The translations under genes and the position numbers were made by a program. From Heterobasidion occidentale (Eukaryota > Basidiomycota > Agaricomycetes > Russulales > Bondarzewiaceae), in contig JBCAQO010000005.1 of NCBI GenBank assembly GCA_039111635.1, forward strand, positions 744,001 through 808,000: a stretch of DNA of 64,000 nt. Reading direction: 5' to 3'. Position 1 is the stretch's first letter. Every line of letters starts with the position of its first letter. Below the pieces are notes generated by a model. That model saw only the letters and a program-made list of their open reading frames with translations, was not told the origin of the DNA and made no database searches. This document shows, in pieces, positions 1 to 11,778 of the stretch.

Positions 1-1966
1 CTCCCCAAGAAGTCTGGAGAGGTGGATATCCAAGAAAGTAGGGATATGCCCACAGTAGAAAAGACAAATATGCCTCAAGTCGATCGGCTTCTCGAACATC
101 ATTGACTCGGGTATCATCTTGAGGGTTATGAAGTCCCAAGCGGCCCACATATCCTGGAAGTCCTCGAATGATGGCACACCAAAAGGAGTGCTCGAAAGAT
201 GGGACGTTGACCTCTGGATAAGCGGGAAGGAGAAGGGTGGACGTTCAAGTAGCCAAAGGGAATAGCCGGTCGACTGGTCGACCCAACGCTGAATCGGGCG
301 TAGATTGGCGTCGGTGAACAGTGTGTGTGTATCCTCCTCTGAATACTGCAAGATCGAGGTCGTTAGCCGTTGCACCGTCTCAGCATAAGATCGAGTATCG
401 TACTTTCTGAGAAACCTCCACGTTGACAAGCTCGTCCGCAAGGAAAGAGATTGTCTGTTTCGTTGTAGGAATCTCGATCGTCTGAGAATACTTCGATCGA
501 TAGTAGGCCTCATGCCGACCTAGAAAATGTACATTGCGGTATTTGATTGTCATCAACGAGACAAACATAAGATAGACGTACGTTCCTGTTCGTTATACTT
601 GCCTACATACTCCCATTTGTCCTCGTCGAAAAGATTTTCATCGCCGAGAGCCCTGCCAGCAGCTTTCAGGCCATTGAAGATAAACTCTTTCGTAATCCCC
701 TTTCCGTCATCGTAAGCCCTTTCGATCTTCTCTTTGTTCTTTCCATGATCGAGGCCGAGAAGGAGAGTATCACCCGATCCAGGCCTTAAAGGAAGACCCC
801 TCAAGAATTTAGCATCTGCACCACGATCAAAGTTGCCGAGAGATGAGCCGAGGAAGAGAAGGTGGAGTGGGGCGTGCGTAGACGGATCAGGGGTCGAGAG
901 CGCGGTATCGATGGAATCAGGGTCAGTATTAGCAGTGTGCGTGTTTGAAGAGACGCTGTCTTCGCTGGGGGAATGATCCCTAGCATCGGAAGAAAATATA
1001 GGCATGTCGCTCCTCGCACGTGCGGCAGCAACAGATGTGGGCACAACTGAGACGCCGTCAATGGTGCGCTTGCCCTGAAGACCGCCTTCTTCTACGAATT
1101 TCAGGCCGCCGTCATAGGTTCCCCACATGCCCATAGTATCGACCCTGCCCACAAGCTCGGGGCCGACAGAGGAGTCTGAGAGCTGCTCCAGAGTGCGCTT
1201 CAGTTCACGCTCCTCGAGATCGAGCGCGTAATATGTAATCGGTGCAGGGGACATGGCGTGAGGTACTAGGCGTGCAAGAGCTGAGAGAATGTGGGAGGTC
1301 TTGCGGAGCGCACTAGAGATTATATATTTTTAGCGATCCCCAAAAGGCCATCATGAGATAAGATTGAGATGTCATGAGCTCGTGCGGCAGAAGAACAAAA
1401 GTTACGCCCAACCGCTGCCGGCATAAACGAGCAGACGAAATCAGGGCTGCGTCATGCGCCTGTCCCACTGATTCCTTGAGGCAAAGCTCTGTGATCGCCG
1501 TGAGAACATTTGTTCAGTACAAATGCAAAGGGAGCCGAGTTCTACCCTGCAGATGTCCATAGGGGGGAAGGAAAACTCGATTGAATGGCAATGTCGGACG
1601 AACGATATCCGAAGCTCTACAGCGGATCAACATGTTTTAAAGAACTCACCCAGCGCCAAGTTCAAGGACTACCTCCTCCACACCCACTTCCCCTCCGCTG
1701 TGAGCGTGCATGACTTGTACAATATCGTCAGCACGACCCTTCAATATGTTCTCCTCAGCTGTGAAAAGGTAATATTCGTCGGCCTCGGTCGTGATCTTGT
1801 CGTAAATTCGGAGACCTCGTTCATCGTAGAGAAGTAAAGTCGGGAGGGATTTGTGACCTGCTGGCTTCGAAAGGCCAGTCAAGATGTCTTGCCGGATATC
1901 AGTCTCGCCATTTTGGGCTTTGTCGTTGACGCGAACGTCTACAATACGATCGCTGGACAAAGTCAT
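1..1966 (-). CDS. EGT1: Ergothioneine biosynthesis protein 1 (Egt1), 5' part, runs off the left edge
   Basis: Egt1 trimethylates histidine to hercynine with an EgtD-type SAM-dependent methyltransferase domain, then uses a DinB-FGE sulfatase-like module for oxidative C-S bond formation with cysteine. Four exons read in frame: 1966-1650, 1312-582, 519-404 and 345 to beyond base 1. Visible marks are the SAM motif VLELGAG near residue 105, the methyltransferase core (LFLGSSLGN, LGLDHGKN), GRHEAYYRSK-like sequence at an exon junction, and the DinB start HICLFYCGHIPTFLDIHL near base 60. The ATG is preceded by CACC. Intron 1 is unusually long (about 337 nt); the others are about 60 nt. The catalytic FGE part lies outside the window. 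Family assignment is secure; the C-terminal half cannot be judged. Confidence 0.93.
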
Positions 1967-3466
1967 GGTGAACAGAGGCGAGAAATGAGGTGAATTGGAG
2001 TGACCAGGTCGCCCATTTCCCCTGTTTTATAGGGAGTAGATCCGTGGGGAGTGACATCAGGAAAAGGGGTGACTAAGATATTTCCTTTCCAAGCGACCAT
2101 CGCCGAAGCTCCATCATCGATGCTTGTCGGTCGATGGTTCGGTCCGACGCACAGGCAGGAGGACGCCGCCCATCGCTGACAGAGAGGACTCAGAGAGGCT
2201 GAGCGGCATCGACTAGAATTACAAATTACAGGAAGAGGATTGCTATCAGAAAATTGCTAATGCAGGGACAAAGGCGATGTCGTCTCGTTGAAGATGTCAG
2301 CACGGGGACCCTCAAAAGACACTTACCGACAAGCCTAGCCCGAATCCGGGCGAGATTGTACACCGTTCACATCATGCTGGGGCAGGGGGACGCACGACCG
2401 TGCCCCATAAGCGAAGAACGATGTGCGCACAGACGCCGATGTGTATTTCAATGAGCTAAATAGAGATGCGAGCGCTGTGCGTGATGGCATAGCTGTTCAT
2501 GGGTCCGCTTCATGGAGCGTAATGTTCCGCTTCAGAGAATCGCGTGAGCAAAGAAACAGGATCCGTGGACCGCACCTCAGTGGTTTGGCATGACTGTAGC
2601 CGGGTAAGGCCCGTGCTTCAAGGCCTCATGGCTGGCGAAGGCCAATCATGAGAACAAGGGTTGTCGGATCCTCCCACAGCATTCTGAATTACCCATAACG
2701 GCGTCGGCTCATGGGGGGCATAGAGACAACGTCATTGACACCTCGACGGTCAAGACAAGAAGGAAAGCGAAGCCGAGGTGTTCAGGAAGAAAAGGCAAGA
2801 TAATCATAATAGGATGCCACGATATGAGTAACCCTGGGTCAATTGGAGGTAAAATGTCCACAGCACTCGAATGAGAAGAATGTCGTTCCATGTCGAGAAG
2901 CAATGGACACCAAACGCAGCATCAAACATGGGTGGAAAACCAGACCGGAGAAAGACAAGGATTCGCAACACGAAAGCTTTTATATCCGTCGCCACCGATT
3001 GCGCAATCACCGCGCAATTTTGCTCGAGGATCCGTTCAGCATGAGATTGATTCGGCCATCCTTAATTGGAATTCGTGGCTTTCAGTTCGACTGAGCTTGA
3101 GCGGTTGGCATGTGCATCTTGGATAACTAGTAACAAGCAGGGTGCATAAGATTGCTTTTCGGATAAACGAGTCTAGCGCGCGGTCTGTCATCAAATAATT
3201 GCGAGGTTGTGAAGAGGGATGAGCGGAACACAAACGGGTGGCGTCACCGACACCAGTCTGCGCAACGACCCGCGCTCCTCTCTCTTCCACCATCACCAGC
3301 GTTGGGCTCAAACCTCGTTTGGATATGCTCAGCTCTGCGACCTTGTTGATGACCATTGCGAGTTGACTTCTTGACGTTGAACAAAAACCCAGACCACCGG
3401 TATAAGCACTTCGGCATTCATATTATCTTCGCTACTCAGAAGCACCCCAGCTATCTGTTCCGTGCA
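1967..3466. other. Intergenic, 1.5 kb, no supported gene
   Basis: The stretch between the EGT1 start and the membrane-protein start holds only short open frames with no recognisable protein motif or consistent splicing. It probably contains the EGT1 promoter (TATA at 2031-2025) and the promoter of the rightward membrane-protein gene. Confidence 0.5.
2025..2031 (-). promoter_or_regulatory. Putative TATA box of EGT1
   Basis: TATAAAA on the minus strand, about 60 bases upstream of the EGT1 start codon. Position and sequence fit a fungal TATA element; no transcription data support it here. Confidence 0.4.
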
Positions 3467-4632
3467 ATGCACTGGCAAGCTGTGTTTTTCATCATCTTCA
3501 TATCCATCTCCCACACCTTCGCTCAGAACAATACCACTGCGTACGTACTCTTTCCGGGCATACAAAACCCTGTGTTCACTGAGATTCCTTTCTATAGGAG
3601 CTATGAATCCGATCCTATTCTTCAGTATCGCCCTCACTTCGCCCACTCACTTCCCGTTCAGATACTTATGACGGGAATTATCCTCACCCTTGTGGTGGTT
3701 CTGTTCATGCACCTCATCTTCACAGCACAGTACCATTGGCGCCTTGCCCAGGCTAACTATATCCTTCAGATATCTGCTGTTGTGTCCCTCCTCACTTCAT
3801 TGATCGCGACGCTGGTCCTCATCTTCCGGAGTGCAATGTCGGAGAGTCAACAGTGGCCGTTTATGCTCAGCTATATCGCTGTGGACATACCGCCCCTGCA
3901 AGAGAAGTCTAGTAGTTGGACGACGGCAGGGATCGCTGCATGGCTAATGATGAATGCAACGACCTCTGCCCTGATCCAGGTCAGTATCGGTTCTGATCTT
4001 GTCACGGCTTTGGCTTGAGCTTGCTCTAGATCACACACATCCAATTCCTCACATTGATGTACCCATCTCGCCTCGAAGCAAGATTAATTTTCATCTTACT
4101 AGGTTTGTCGTATTTCTATATTATTCTACTTGTCCTCATCTCTTTTCATGAAGGTCCCCTTGCTATCGTTGCCGCTATCATGCAGCTTATACCCGTCGAA
4201 AACTCTCCCGCCGTGATCCACATTGCCGATGCAGTCCGCAACGTTTGCAATGCAACTCTCAGTCTACTGTTCACGGCCTCATTATTTATCTGGGGAACGC
4301 TTGTCAATCGCAAGCAGGCATGGCGCACAGATGGCGGCACAGCGGCTTTCGGCGTCGGGGCACTGACTTTAGCCGTCATTTCTACGGCGACCACTTTCGC
4401 TTTCATTCCTACGAAGGATCAGTACGACTGGATCATGCCTCTTACCTGGTCCGTCATGCTTTGGCAGAGCTTTCTTGGGTGGTGGTGGTGGGTGGGCGCG
4501 GGTATGGGAGTTGGTGAGGTGGAAGAGTTGCTTCGGAGGGAGAGAAGCGGAAGCACAAACGATGGTTGTAAAGCAGGAAAAGAGGAAGGAACAGAAGGAG
4601 CGCGCAAAAGTTTTGTGGAAGGACGTAACTGA
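3467..4632 (+). CDS. Seven-span membrane protein, unknown function
   Basis: I do not recognise a named family. The ATG at 3467 opens a hydrophobic N-terminus resembling a signal sequence (ending near SHTFAQ). Long hydrophobic segments follow (for example near 3660-3730, 3760-3830, 3930-4010, 4080-4180, 4250-4310, 4340-4400 and 4430-4500), suggesting about seven membrane spans. A clear intron lies at 3980-4029. A second candidate intron, 3541-3597, is 57 nt and in frame, so it may be spliced or retained. The straightforward frame stops at 4632, but an open, charged, lysine-rich frame one base over continues to 5152, so the cytoplasmic tail may be longer than this model. A receptor-like or transporter-like role is only a guess from topology. 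Confidence 0.7.
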
Positions 4633-5558
4633 CAAGCTAACGGGGAAGCCCAAACGACGACTGTCTATCGAAGAGAGGATTCTAATCGAACCCTTGCAGA
4701 GCGTACAGAGACAATGTCGACACAGACACAGCCCTCGTTACAGCAAATTCTCCGCTCTGGCGCCGTGCTGCATCGTCTTCGTACTCAGCGCTGCGCAGAG
4801 GCTACCTAGTCTACGCCAAGCTCATATTCATGCGGCACGGAGACAGGCGGAGGAGCGCGCGGAGCGTATCAACGAAGTGTACAGCAACGAGGGTGCTCAC
4901 GAACTTCCAGATCGCGAGCCGGGCGTGCACGGCTGGGGCCTCGGCAGCTTCGGGGTCCGTGAACTCGCAGCGGGGGAAATGATTACAGTGGAAGATAGAG
5001 AAATTTCTACACAACAGGATCGATCCGATAGCGAGGATGACGGGGAGGCGAGGCAAGAGCCAAAACCAGAGGGGGATCGCGGTGTACGATCATCGATGTG
5101 GTGGTGGGGTCCTCTGCGACGCTGGAGGTTACAAGACTCAACTGTGTACTGATTTAAATTACTGGTGACTGATTTGATTGTATTCTTGCTCGGTTCATTG
5201 ACTGGATGGAAATCTCAGACCGCAAATGTAGTCTACGCGGCTTTCCGCAGGAACAGCGAACTTTTATCAGGACTCGAGAGTCAAGTGATATGAGAACACA
5301 GGTTCATCTTCGATTCACTCATGACGGTCCGTTGCTCCTTGACGGTCCTACCAACTTGATTTTGTTGCTAAATTTATAAACGAAGACATTCTGCCTGCCA
5401 TATTTAGCATTGGGGTTCCCCGCTCTCACCTTCACCTTCGCTCCAAAACGATCATGCTCCTTGGACGTCTCATATACCAATGGCTCTAATAACGGCAACT
5501 CACGAGACACTCCACATGATCGCATCGTGTTACTCCATCCTACCGGTTTGTCATCGTC

Positions 5559-5564
5559 TATAAG
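5559..5564 (+). promoter_or_regulatory. Putative TATA element of the carboxylesterase gene
   Basis: TATAAG about 43 bases upstream of the carboxylesterase ATG at 5607. It is a plausible core promoter element by position only. Confidence 0.3.
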
Positions 5565-5606
5565 TACGCATGAGCCCGTACGAAAAAAAGTGCTCACTCG
5601 ACCGCT

Positions 5607-7974
5607 ATGTGGAGCCTCGCAATACTGTCCACTATTCTCGCGCTGATATGCTCTTCTCATGCTTTATTGGATGTACACTTGGCGATCGGAACGTTTCGTG
5701 GTGTGGCAACAACTAATAACACAGAACGTTGGCTTGGCGTTCCCTTTGTCGAACCACCAGTGGGTGAACTGCGCTTCAAGGCGCCTGTCAGCATATCCAA
5801 ACCACTTTCAGGCATCCAAATGCCTCAGTGTTCGGTGATGCTTGTCCTCAACCCCCAGACCCCACTCTAGGCGCACCCATAAGCGAAAATTGTCTGCACA
5901 TCAATGTCAGGCTACCTGCTGCGTGCAAGTCGACTTCGCTGAACATAATTTTCATAGATCTGGCGCCCGTCGAGCACAAGCGCTGATGCCAAACTTCCAG
6001 TCTTGTTTTGGATTCATGTATGTTACGATTTCGTCTTTTCTTTTGCGTCTGACGATAGTTATGCCGATACAGGGAGGGTTCTACATGCTGGGGTAATGGC
6101 TACTGTTAAGTAGAATTACCTTTGCTAATTCCTCTCGTTCTAGCGCATCCTCCAACCCTGCTTTTGATCCTACTCGTGAGTCTCGGTCTAGACTAAATGC
6201 TAAAAAGTGACAATCTTTTTATAGGCATTATCCAACGCAGCGTGACAGTTGGAAAGCCCATCATCTTCGTTTCTACGTCAGTTCCAATACATCAGGCACC
6301 TGCTGGTCTAAATATGAAATTTTTACAGAAATTACCGCTTGAACACATTTGGTTTCGTTCGTTTCATGTGTCATTTATCGGTTTGTCACGAAGGCTGATC
6401 TCCTGGAAATTCTCAGCTTGCGAGCAGCATGTCCTTGGAGCAGATCTCAATCCTGGGTTAATGGATCAGCAGGCCGCTCTGGAATTTGTACAGAAGAATA
6501 TCGCCCAGTTTGGAGGAGATCCTGCCAAAGTAAGCTCATCTCGAACTTGAGATTGATGATTTACACGATCTTGTGTAGGTTACATTGTGGGGACAGGTGA
6601 GGAGCCTATGTTTCTCACTAGGAAAATCCTGAAGCGAGTCGCAGTCTGCTGGCGGTGGGTCTGTGGAAGCGCAACTTCTGTATTCATCTGGCGACCTGTT
6701 CCGGGCTGCGATAATGCACTCATCCTCAGGTCCATTGTATGCGCCTCCTTTTTCTTTGCTGATTTCTATCCAACGTTGCCTCTCATCTCTCTTTTCAAGC
6801 AAAACATCCCCGCCTCCTAGCACCTATGACGAACCAGGCAAGGCCTATGCCAAGCTCGTCAACGCCACTGGCTGTCCTAATGGCCCGGCATCATTATCTT
6901 GTCTGCGACAACTGCCTCTAGATGTAAGCGCAGGATATATGAGTTATTGATCTTCGGCTTGATTTCTGTAGACCCTAGCGAATGTTAGCAATGCAATGAT
7001 CCAGGCTACGCTAAATGATCAGCTATGGAACCCGACAGTAGGACCCCCTGGGACTTTTGTTCCAGAGCTTGCCTCTACACGTATTTCGAATGGAAATTTC
7101 AAGCATATCCCGATTATTGGAGGATCAAACGTACGTCCCCCGGGAGCCGCACTCATGAACCAATGATGACACGACTAACCTCCTATATCGCCAGCTCAAC
7201 GACGGCTCTCTCTTCAGCACCACTCTGCGCAATCTCAATCTCACTGGCGACGCGCAGGACGACGCGTTCGACAACTTTGTCCTCGGCCAGCTGATCGACT
7301 CGTCCCGCGTCTCCTCGAGCACCATCACGCGGCTGCGCTCGCTCTATCCCGCGAATGACTCGTCTCTCGGTGCGCCGTTCAACACCGGCGACTCGCTCTT
7401 CGACCGCGGGTCTGCGTGGTACGGCGACAACTCATACCTGTCGCCGCGGCAGAGGCTGCTCGAGAAGGCGGCGAGCTTGCAGAACGCCTGGGGCTTTTTC
7501 TTTGAGGAGTTTCTGCCTGGCGGTGATCCCAGCCTCGGAGGTGAGTATTGAATGCACATCTATGTTATCCTACGGCACACCGACGCCAGGCGGCCCAGTG
7601 TCCCATGGCTCGGAGCTGAAGCTGCTATTTGGGCCCGTCCCCGCTGCCGTCGAGGAGGACTTCGCTAACACGTATCTGGACCTGTACCTCAATTTTATTC
7701 ACGAGCTTGATCCAGGCTGTACGTCTTTCTGTTCATAGGGTAGTTCATATGCGTTCTGATTATATTATTTACAACTAGCTTCATGGTCTAAGTACGAGCC
7801 TCAGACAAGGCGGGTGCTGCAGCTCAAGAGAAACAATCTCACCATGATCGCAGATGGTATGGTCTTCACCATTTTTTCAAGACAGTGTTGACAACTCGCA
7901 AACGACTAGATTTTCACAGCGATAGAACCGATTTCCTCAATTCGGACGAAGTTCTGCGCGAATTCATTCGTTGA
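5607..7974 (+). CDS. Type B carboxylesterase/lipase, secreted, with one apparent frame break
   Basis: Alpha/beta-hydrolase of the carboxylesterase type B family, hydrolysing carboxylic esters, probably extracellular because residues 1-20 form a signal peptide. Fifteen exons read in phase: 5607-5905, 5958-6017, 6073-6092, 6144-6175, 6225-6276, 6329-6360, 6417-6529, 6579-6596, 6645-6736, 6800-6923, 6972-7130, 7195-7540, 7590-7718, 7779-7856, 7910-7974; about 539 residues. Family marks are ENCLHINIWRPSS, the oxyanion region WIHGGF, the nucleophile elbow GQSAGGGS (split across an intron) and the histidine motif GPVSHGSELK. Near the usual acidic catalytic site I read GSNLNDGS, with Asp where many relatives have Glu. 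Exon 1 changes frame once: the AAA at 5818-5820 behaves as if one A is missing. All downstream phases agree, so this may be a sequence error rather than gene death. Confidence 0.88.
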
Positions 7975-8273
7975 CGAGGATTGCGCCCTGTATATCGTCT
8001 GAGACTTCTACCGAATTTATCTATGCATCTGGCCGTACACGGGACATGGTCGATAATCCACCGCTCCAAAGCTAAATCCGTTGCGAGGTAAACCTATCAA
8101 GGATGATTCGACAAGCTCCGGGCGATAGTTCAAGTCAGGGTGTCCCAGTGGTATCAATAATAAGCAGACGTATATCAATACATGTTGGACGATCGCTGGC
8201 CCTGACAGACGATCGTTACCCAAACCAAAAAGCAAACAAACAAACAAAAAACAAGAAGAAAAAACCGGTGCCT
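7975..8273. other. Convergent intergenic gap
   Basis: About 300 bases between two convergent stop codons (carboxylesterase on +, palmitoyltransferase on -). An A-rich stretch near 8226-8263 may carry 3'-end signals; no gene is seen. Confidence 0.5.
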
Positions 8274-9725
8274 TTACTGATCGGCCCTGGCCAATTCTAC
8301 TGCGAGACGCGCCAGCATGTCTTCAGCGCGAGGATTAACAGGAAACTTGATTCCATCTCCGCCGCTAGGCACATCGAGAGCAGTGAGTCGACGATTTGTA
8401 TCAGAACACGCGACGTAAACTTACCATTGACCTCCCCATAGCATTCGTGCAGCCCAGCATCGCCAGCTGCCCGAGCAGGCCCGAACGTCTGCTCCAAGTT
8501 GTTGCGCCATCCTAGGTCGTATAGCCGGATTACGCCGCGCGCGTCCTTAACGAGGCGGCGCTGGGCATAAGATAATTCGTGCTCGATTGGCGGGTTGGAC
8601 AGCTTCCTGTTTGTATCATCAGAGGGTGGTAGTGGTGGTAGATGACGTAGCAAGATGAACGGCGAAATATTTTCGATCGTGGTCTGGTTTGTCCTATAAA
8701 CGAGCGTGAGCATATACACGTATGTAGCATGACGTCAAATACAAACGCTCACAAGACAAGGTAGATGTGATAACAGAAGAACGAGCCTATCACCATCGTG
8801 AAAACAACGCCGGTGAACGCGAGGAAAAGCTCATTGACAGGCGTCACGGGGTCCTGCACATACGAACCAGGTCTGGTCAGCCAGGATGAAATGATGCGCG
8901 ATCGTCCTCAACGCACAATAGCTAGTGGATTGCGAAAGGCAAAGCTGAGCCCTTGTATGGATATAGCGGCAATATACACTGACAGGAGTGTTATCGAAGA
9001 CAAAAAATGGAGAAACGAGGGATAAGTCCTATGACCCTGCGCGATCTCAGCACGCACTTCGACAGTCGGCGCGGGTGTTCACTCACGATACATTTGCCCC
9101 CGATCCAAGGGCAATGATGATCTATGTCGCAAAATGATACTAAATGAAGGGACGGACAGGACACGGCAGACACTGGTACGGACCCATTTTCAAAACACAT
9201 CGTCCGCACTGTGAACAATGGTGTGTACGCTCGTGCTTTGGAGCCCAACAAACGCGGCACCACTTGCCTGGGGCTGTGTAATCGTAGTCCGGAGGAGCCA
9301 TGAGCGCATCCGTCAAGCTCATGCCGCTGTCCTGTTCGTTGTCCTGTTCGATGCTAGGCACCGGCCCAGGATCCCGTGCGACGCAGACGATCAGAGAGCA
9401 GAACGCGAGAAAGGTGAGCGCGTACGTGACGCATAGATGAAGAGAGAAGAGCAGAGGAGAGTGCAGCGTAAGCAGATGATAGTTGACGAGAACATATAGA
9501 AGCGATGGGTGTGGTGCTAAAGTAGCAGGACTGCGCCTGTGTGATCCACGCCGTGAGAGAGATCTCCTAGGAATAGAGAACGTGCGTACAGCAGAGCGGC
9601 AGGAAATGATACCAGCGTTTCTTGATGGTTTCATCCTCTTCGTCCTCAGAGCTTCCCAGGACAGGTGAAAACGCGGGTTGCTGGAGCTCAGACATAGACA
9701 AGAGGGTGCCCCTAGTGCCGCGCAT
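8274..9725 (-). CDS. DHHC-type protein S-palmitoyltransferase (Pfa3-like)
   Basis: Integral membrane acyltransferase that attaches palmitate to cysteines of substrate proteins. Exons in phase: 9695 (or in-frame ATG at 9725) to 9590, 9516-9184, 9121-9087, 9036-8917, 8853-8753, 8693-8425 and 8356-8274; about 348 residues from 9695. The cysteine-rich domain reads WCRVCWAPKHERTHHCSQC, followed across an intron by the catalytic DHHCPWIGGKC. Two transmembrane segments precede and two follow it. The conserved TTxE motif (TTIEN) comes after the last span, and a short PVNPR segment lies near the C-terminus. The first intron acceptor is ambiguous: a 53-nt intron gives a natural-looking hydrophobic exon but breaks frame, while a 73-nt intron keeps frame, and I used the latter. 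Assignment to Pfa3 rather than another DHHC member is tentative. Confidence 0.9.
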
Positions 9726-10036
9726 ACTGAGAGAACAGGCGTGGTCTCAGAGAAAGTGGATAGGAGATGGAAGCAAGTAAGATCATGAACAGAGGGGGCA
9801 GTGGCTCGAAGCCGCGGCCAGTTACACTCTCGGCACTGCCTGGCCGCAGTGAGTGTCGGTGAGCGGGGAGCTTTGTCATCCAATTTCGCCCGGGCGCCTG
9901 TCCGTCGACGGAGGGTCTGAGCTGTCTCTCTTGTTCACGCGTTCACGGCCGAGTCGAACCGGAGATTGCGGCATATTTCACATGCCCCACAGCTCTATAT
10001 GAACGCCGACGGTCGCTTGGCCAGTTTGCACCGATC

Positions 10037-11225
10037 ATGGCACCGTTCAACCTTGCGACGGCAGTAGTCCCAGACGTGACCCAGCGGGAAGACGGGGCGA
10101 CAGTTTATCGAGGACACGCAGACCCGTTGTGGACCATCGTAGCGTGAGTTTCTCGTCCCATCTCATCAAACCTTGGGATGGAGCCTCACACCCTGGAATC
10201 CTGGCGCTCAGAGTACCGCACGGGGTACGTATCGCGCCTATCATGTCACCTCGAGGGTACACTGAGCAACTCCGCCTGCAGGATACGTTTTGGCTCTCAT
10301 AGTAGAAGCATGTCTACGATACCAATCATCTACCTCCCAACCTGACCCCGTTCACGTAACAGCGCACTACCTGCGCGCGACATCCGTAGGACCCTTCGAA
10401 GTTCATGTGCGCACCCTTCGCACGGGCAAGGGTTTGGTCAACCTCCTGCGGACCTCATTCAGGACGTGAGTACCTCTCGTGCACGCTACCCTAATCCAAC
10501 AGCTAAATAATCACCCGTGCAATATAGAACGTGATCAAAGTGACCGCCCACGCCATCTTCGGCAACCTCGACCCTGCGTCCGCATCGCAAACAGGGCCAT
10601 CTCTCACTCTAGTTCCACCAACACCCGGCGCCCGCGTTACACCCTTCGGCACCTACCCCTCCTCTCTCAAACCCAGCACCAAAGAACCACGATGGAACTT
10701 CACGCCCTACATCCAAGCCGCCCGCGATCGCTCAGTGCATGAGCGGCATGCGCGCCTCGCCAAAGCTGGCGAGAGCGACGGCGGCGTCGAAGGGGGCGGG
10801 TGGTACACGTTCAGTGACCCCGGGACGTCCTGACTCCCACCTCTCTCGCATTCTTCGCCGATCTCTTCCCGGACAAGCTCCCGGTGGCGGCGTACCCAGA
10901 CCTCCCGTCGAGCTGGTTCCCCACCGTCACCATGTCGGTCCAGTTCTGCGCGCGGATACCGCGCGGCTCGGCAAACCATAGCCAGCACACCGTGGGCACG
11001 TTCACTTCGGGCAGATTTATTGATGAGCCGATGGGCAGGCACGATATCTACGTCGAGGTGTGGACGGCGCCTAGTGACCTCGGGGATGGCAAGCAGCCAA
11101 AGGAGGGATGGCGGGAGGAGCAGCGCTGTCTTGTGGTCGCGCACCAGATGGCGCTGACAGTTCCCATGGAGGTCAATGAGCGGAAGAGAAAGCCTGCAAC
11201 TCAGGATACCAAGAGCAAACTGTAA
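10037..11225 (+). CDS. Acyl-CoA thioesterase-like hotdog protein with peroxisomal C-terminal SKL
   Basis: Double-hotdog thioesterase-like protein, expected to hydrolyse acyl-CoA thioesters. Exons: 10037-10143, 10212-10228 (17-nt micro-exon), 10282-10465 and 10528-11225; about 335 residues. The N-terminal hotdog carries an HG..YVLALIVEA-type helix, then HYLRATSVGPFEVHV and a second domain with SWFPTVTMSVQF and GRFIDEP. The last three residues are SKL, the canonical type 1 peroxisomal targeting signal, so a matrix peroxisomal role in fatty acyl-CoA turnover is likely. Two apparent single-base losses are needed to keep homology: near 10446-10448 (before ADLIQD) and in the GGG at 10822-10824 (before DVLTPTS). 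It shares a divergent upstream region of roughly 310 bases with the palmitoyltransferase gene. Confidence 0.82.
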
Positions 11226-11778
11226 CAAAACCCGGCGACTTTGATCTTTGTGGAGAAGTTAAACATTGGCATTGGATCTTAGACATATCCAAGATTAGCG
11301 GATGTCAGCCGCAATTTCTAAGTAGAACTCACTCTTCGTGATAGATATCCGGGCTCTCCGCATAATCTGTTTACTGCATCGCACTGCTGGATATCTCGTC
11401 AAGTACAAATACTCATGCATCCCTTCGTGAAGCGCATCGAGCAGACGTTTGATCATTCTGAGTGTACGACAGGTAGATACTTATCTTACTGCAGCTCTCC
11501 GTATATATCACAGAGTTTGCGGTAGTTTGAAGCCAGAGTCTGTCCATACTACGGATCCACACGGCCCAACAGATGCAAACAAGCTTCTGACTGCTTCCCG
11601 GCCAAGTGCATGACCTACGACTGCTGAGTCGCCGCGATGCTTCGAATTTCGAGATCACCTTTGCGGACCGTCCGCTCCTACACTCAGAGCCACCTGGACA
11701 GCGTTCCAGGCCTCCCATTCTATTTCGTCATCTAGTTCACAGGCTTGCACAGTCATAAGACTGCGTTCTCGGGCGATT
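11226..11778. other. Intergenic, no gene seen
   Basis: About 550 bases between the thioesterase stop and the beta-galactosidase ATG. I see no coding signal; it probably holds the beta-galactosidase promoter. Confidence 0.5.

Noticed and set aside
1374..1837. Plus-strand open frames of 62 and 104 codons
   Set aside because: They lie in the EGT1 intron and opposite its first exon; no motifs, and the minus strand is clearly coding.
6361..6416. A second frame break in the carboxylesterase near VPCEQHVLGADLNPG
   Set aside because: A donor at 6361 (GTTTCA) and acceptor at 6416 give an in-phase join, so no indel is needed here.
10226..10282. A frame break at the PHG motif of the thioesterase
   Set aside because: Using the donor at 10229 instead of 10225 keeps phase, although it costs one glycine of the usual motif.
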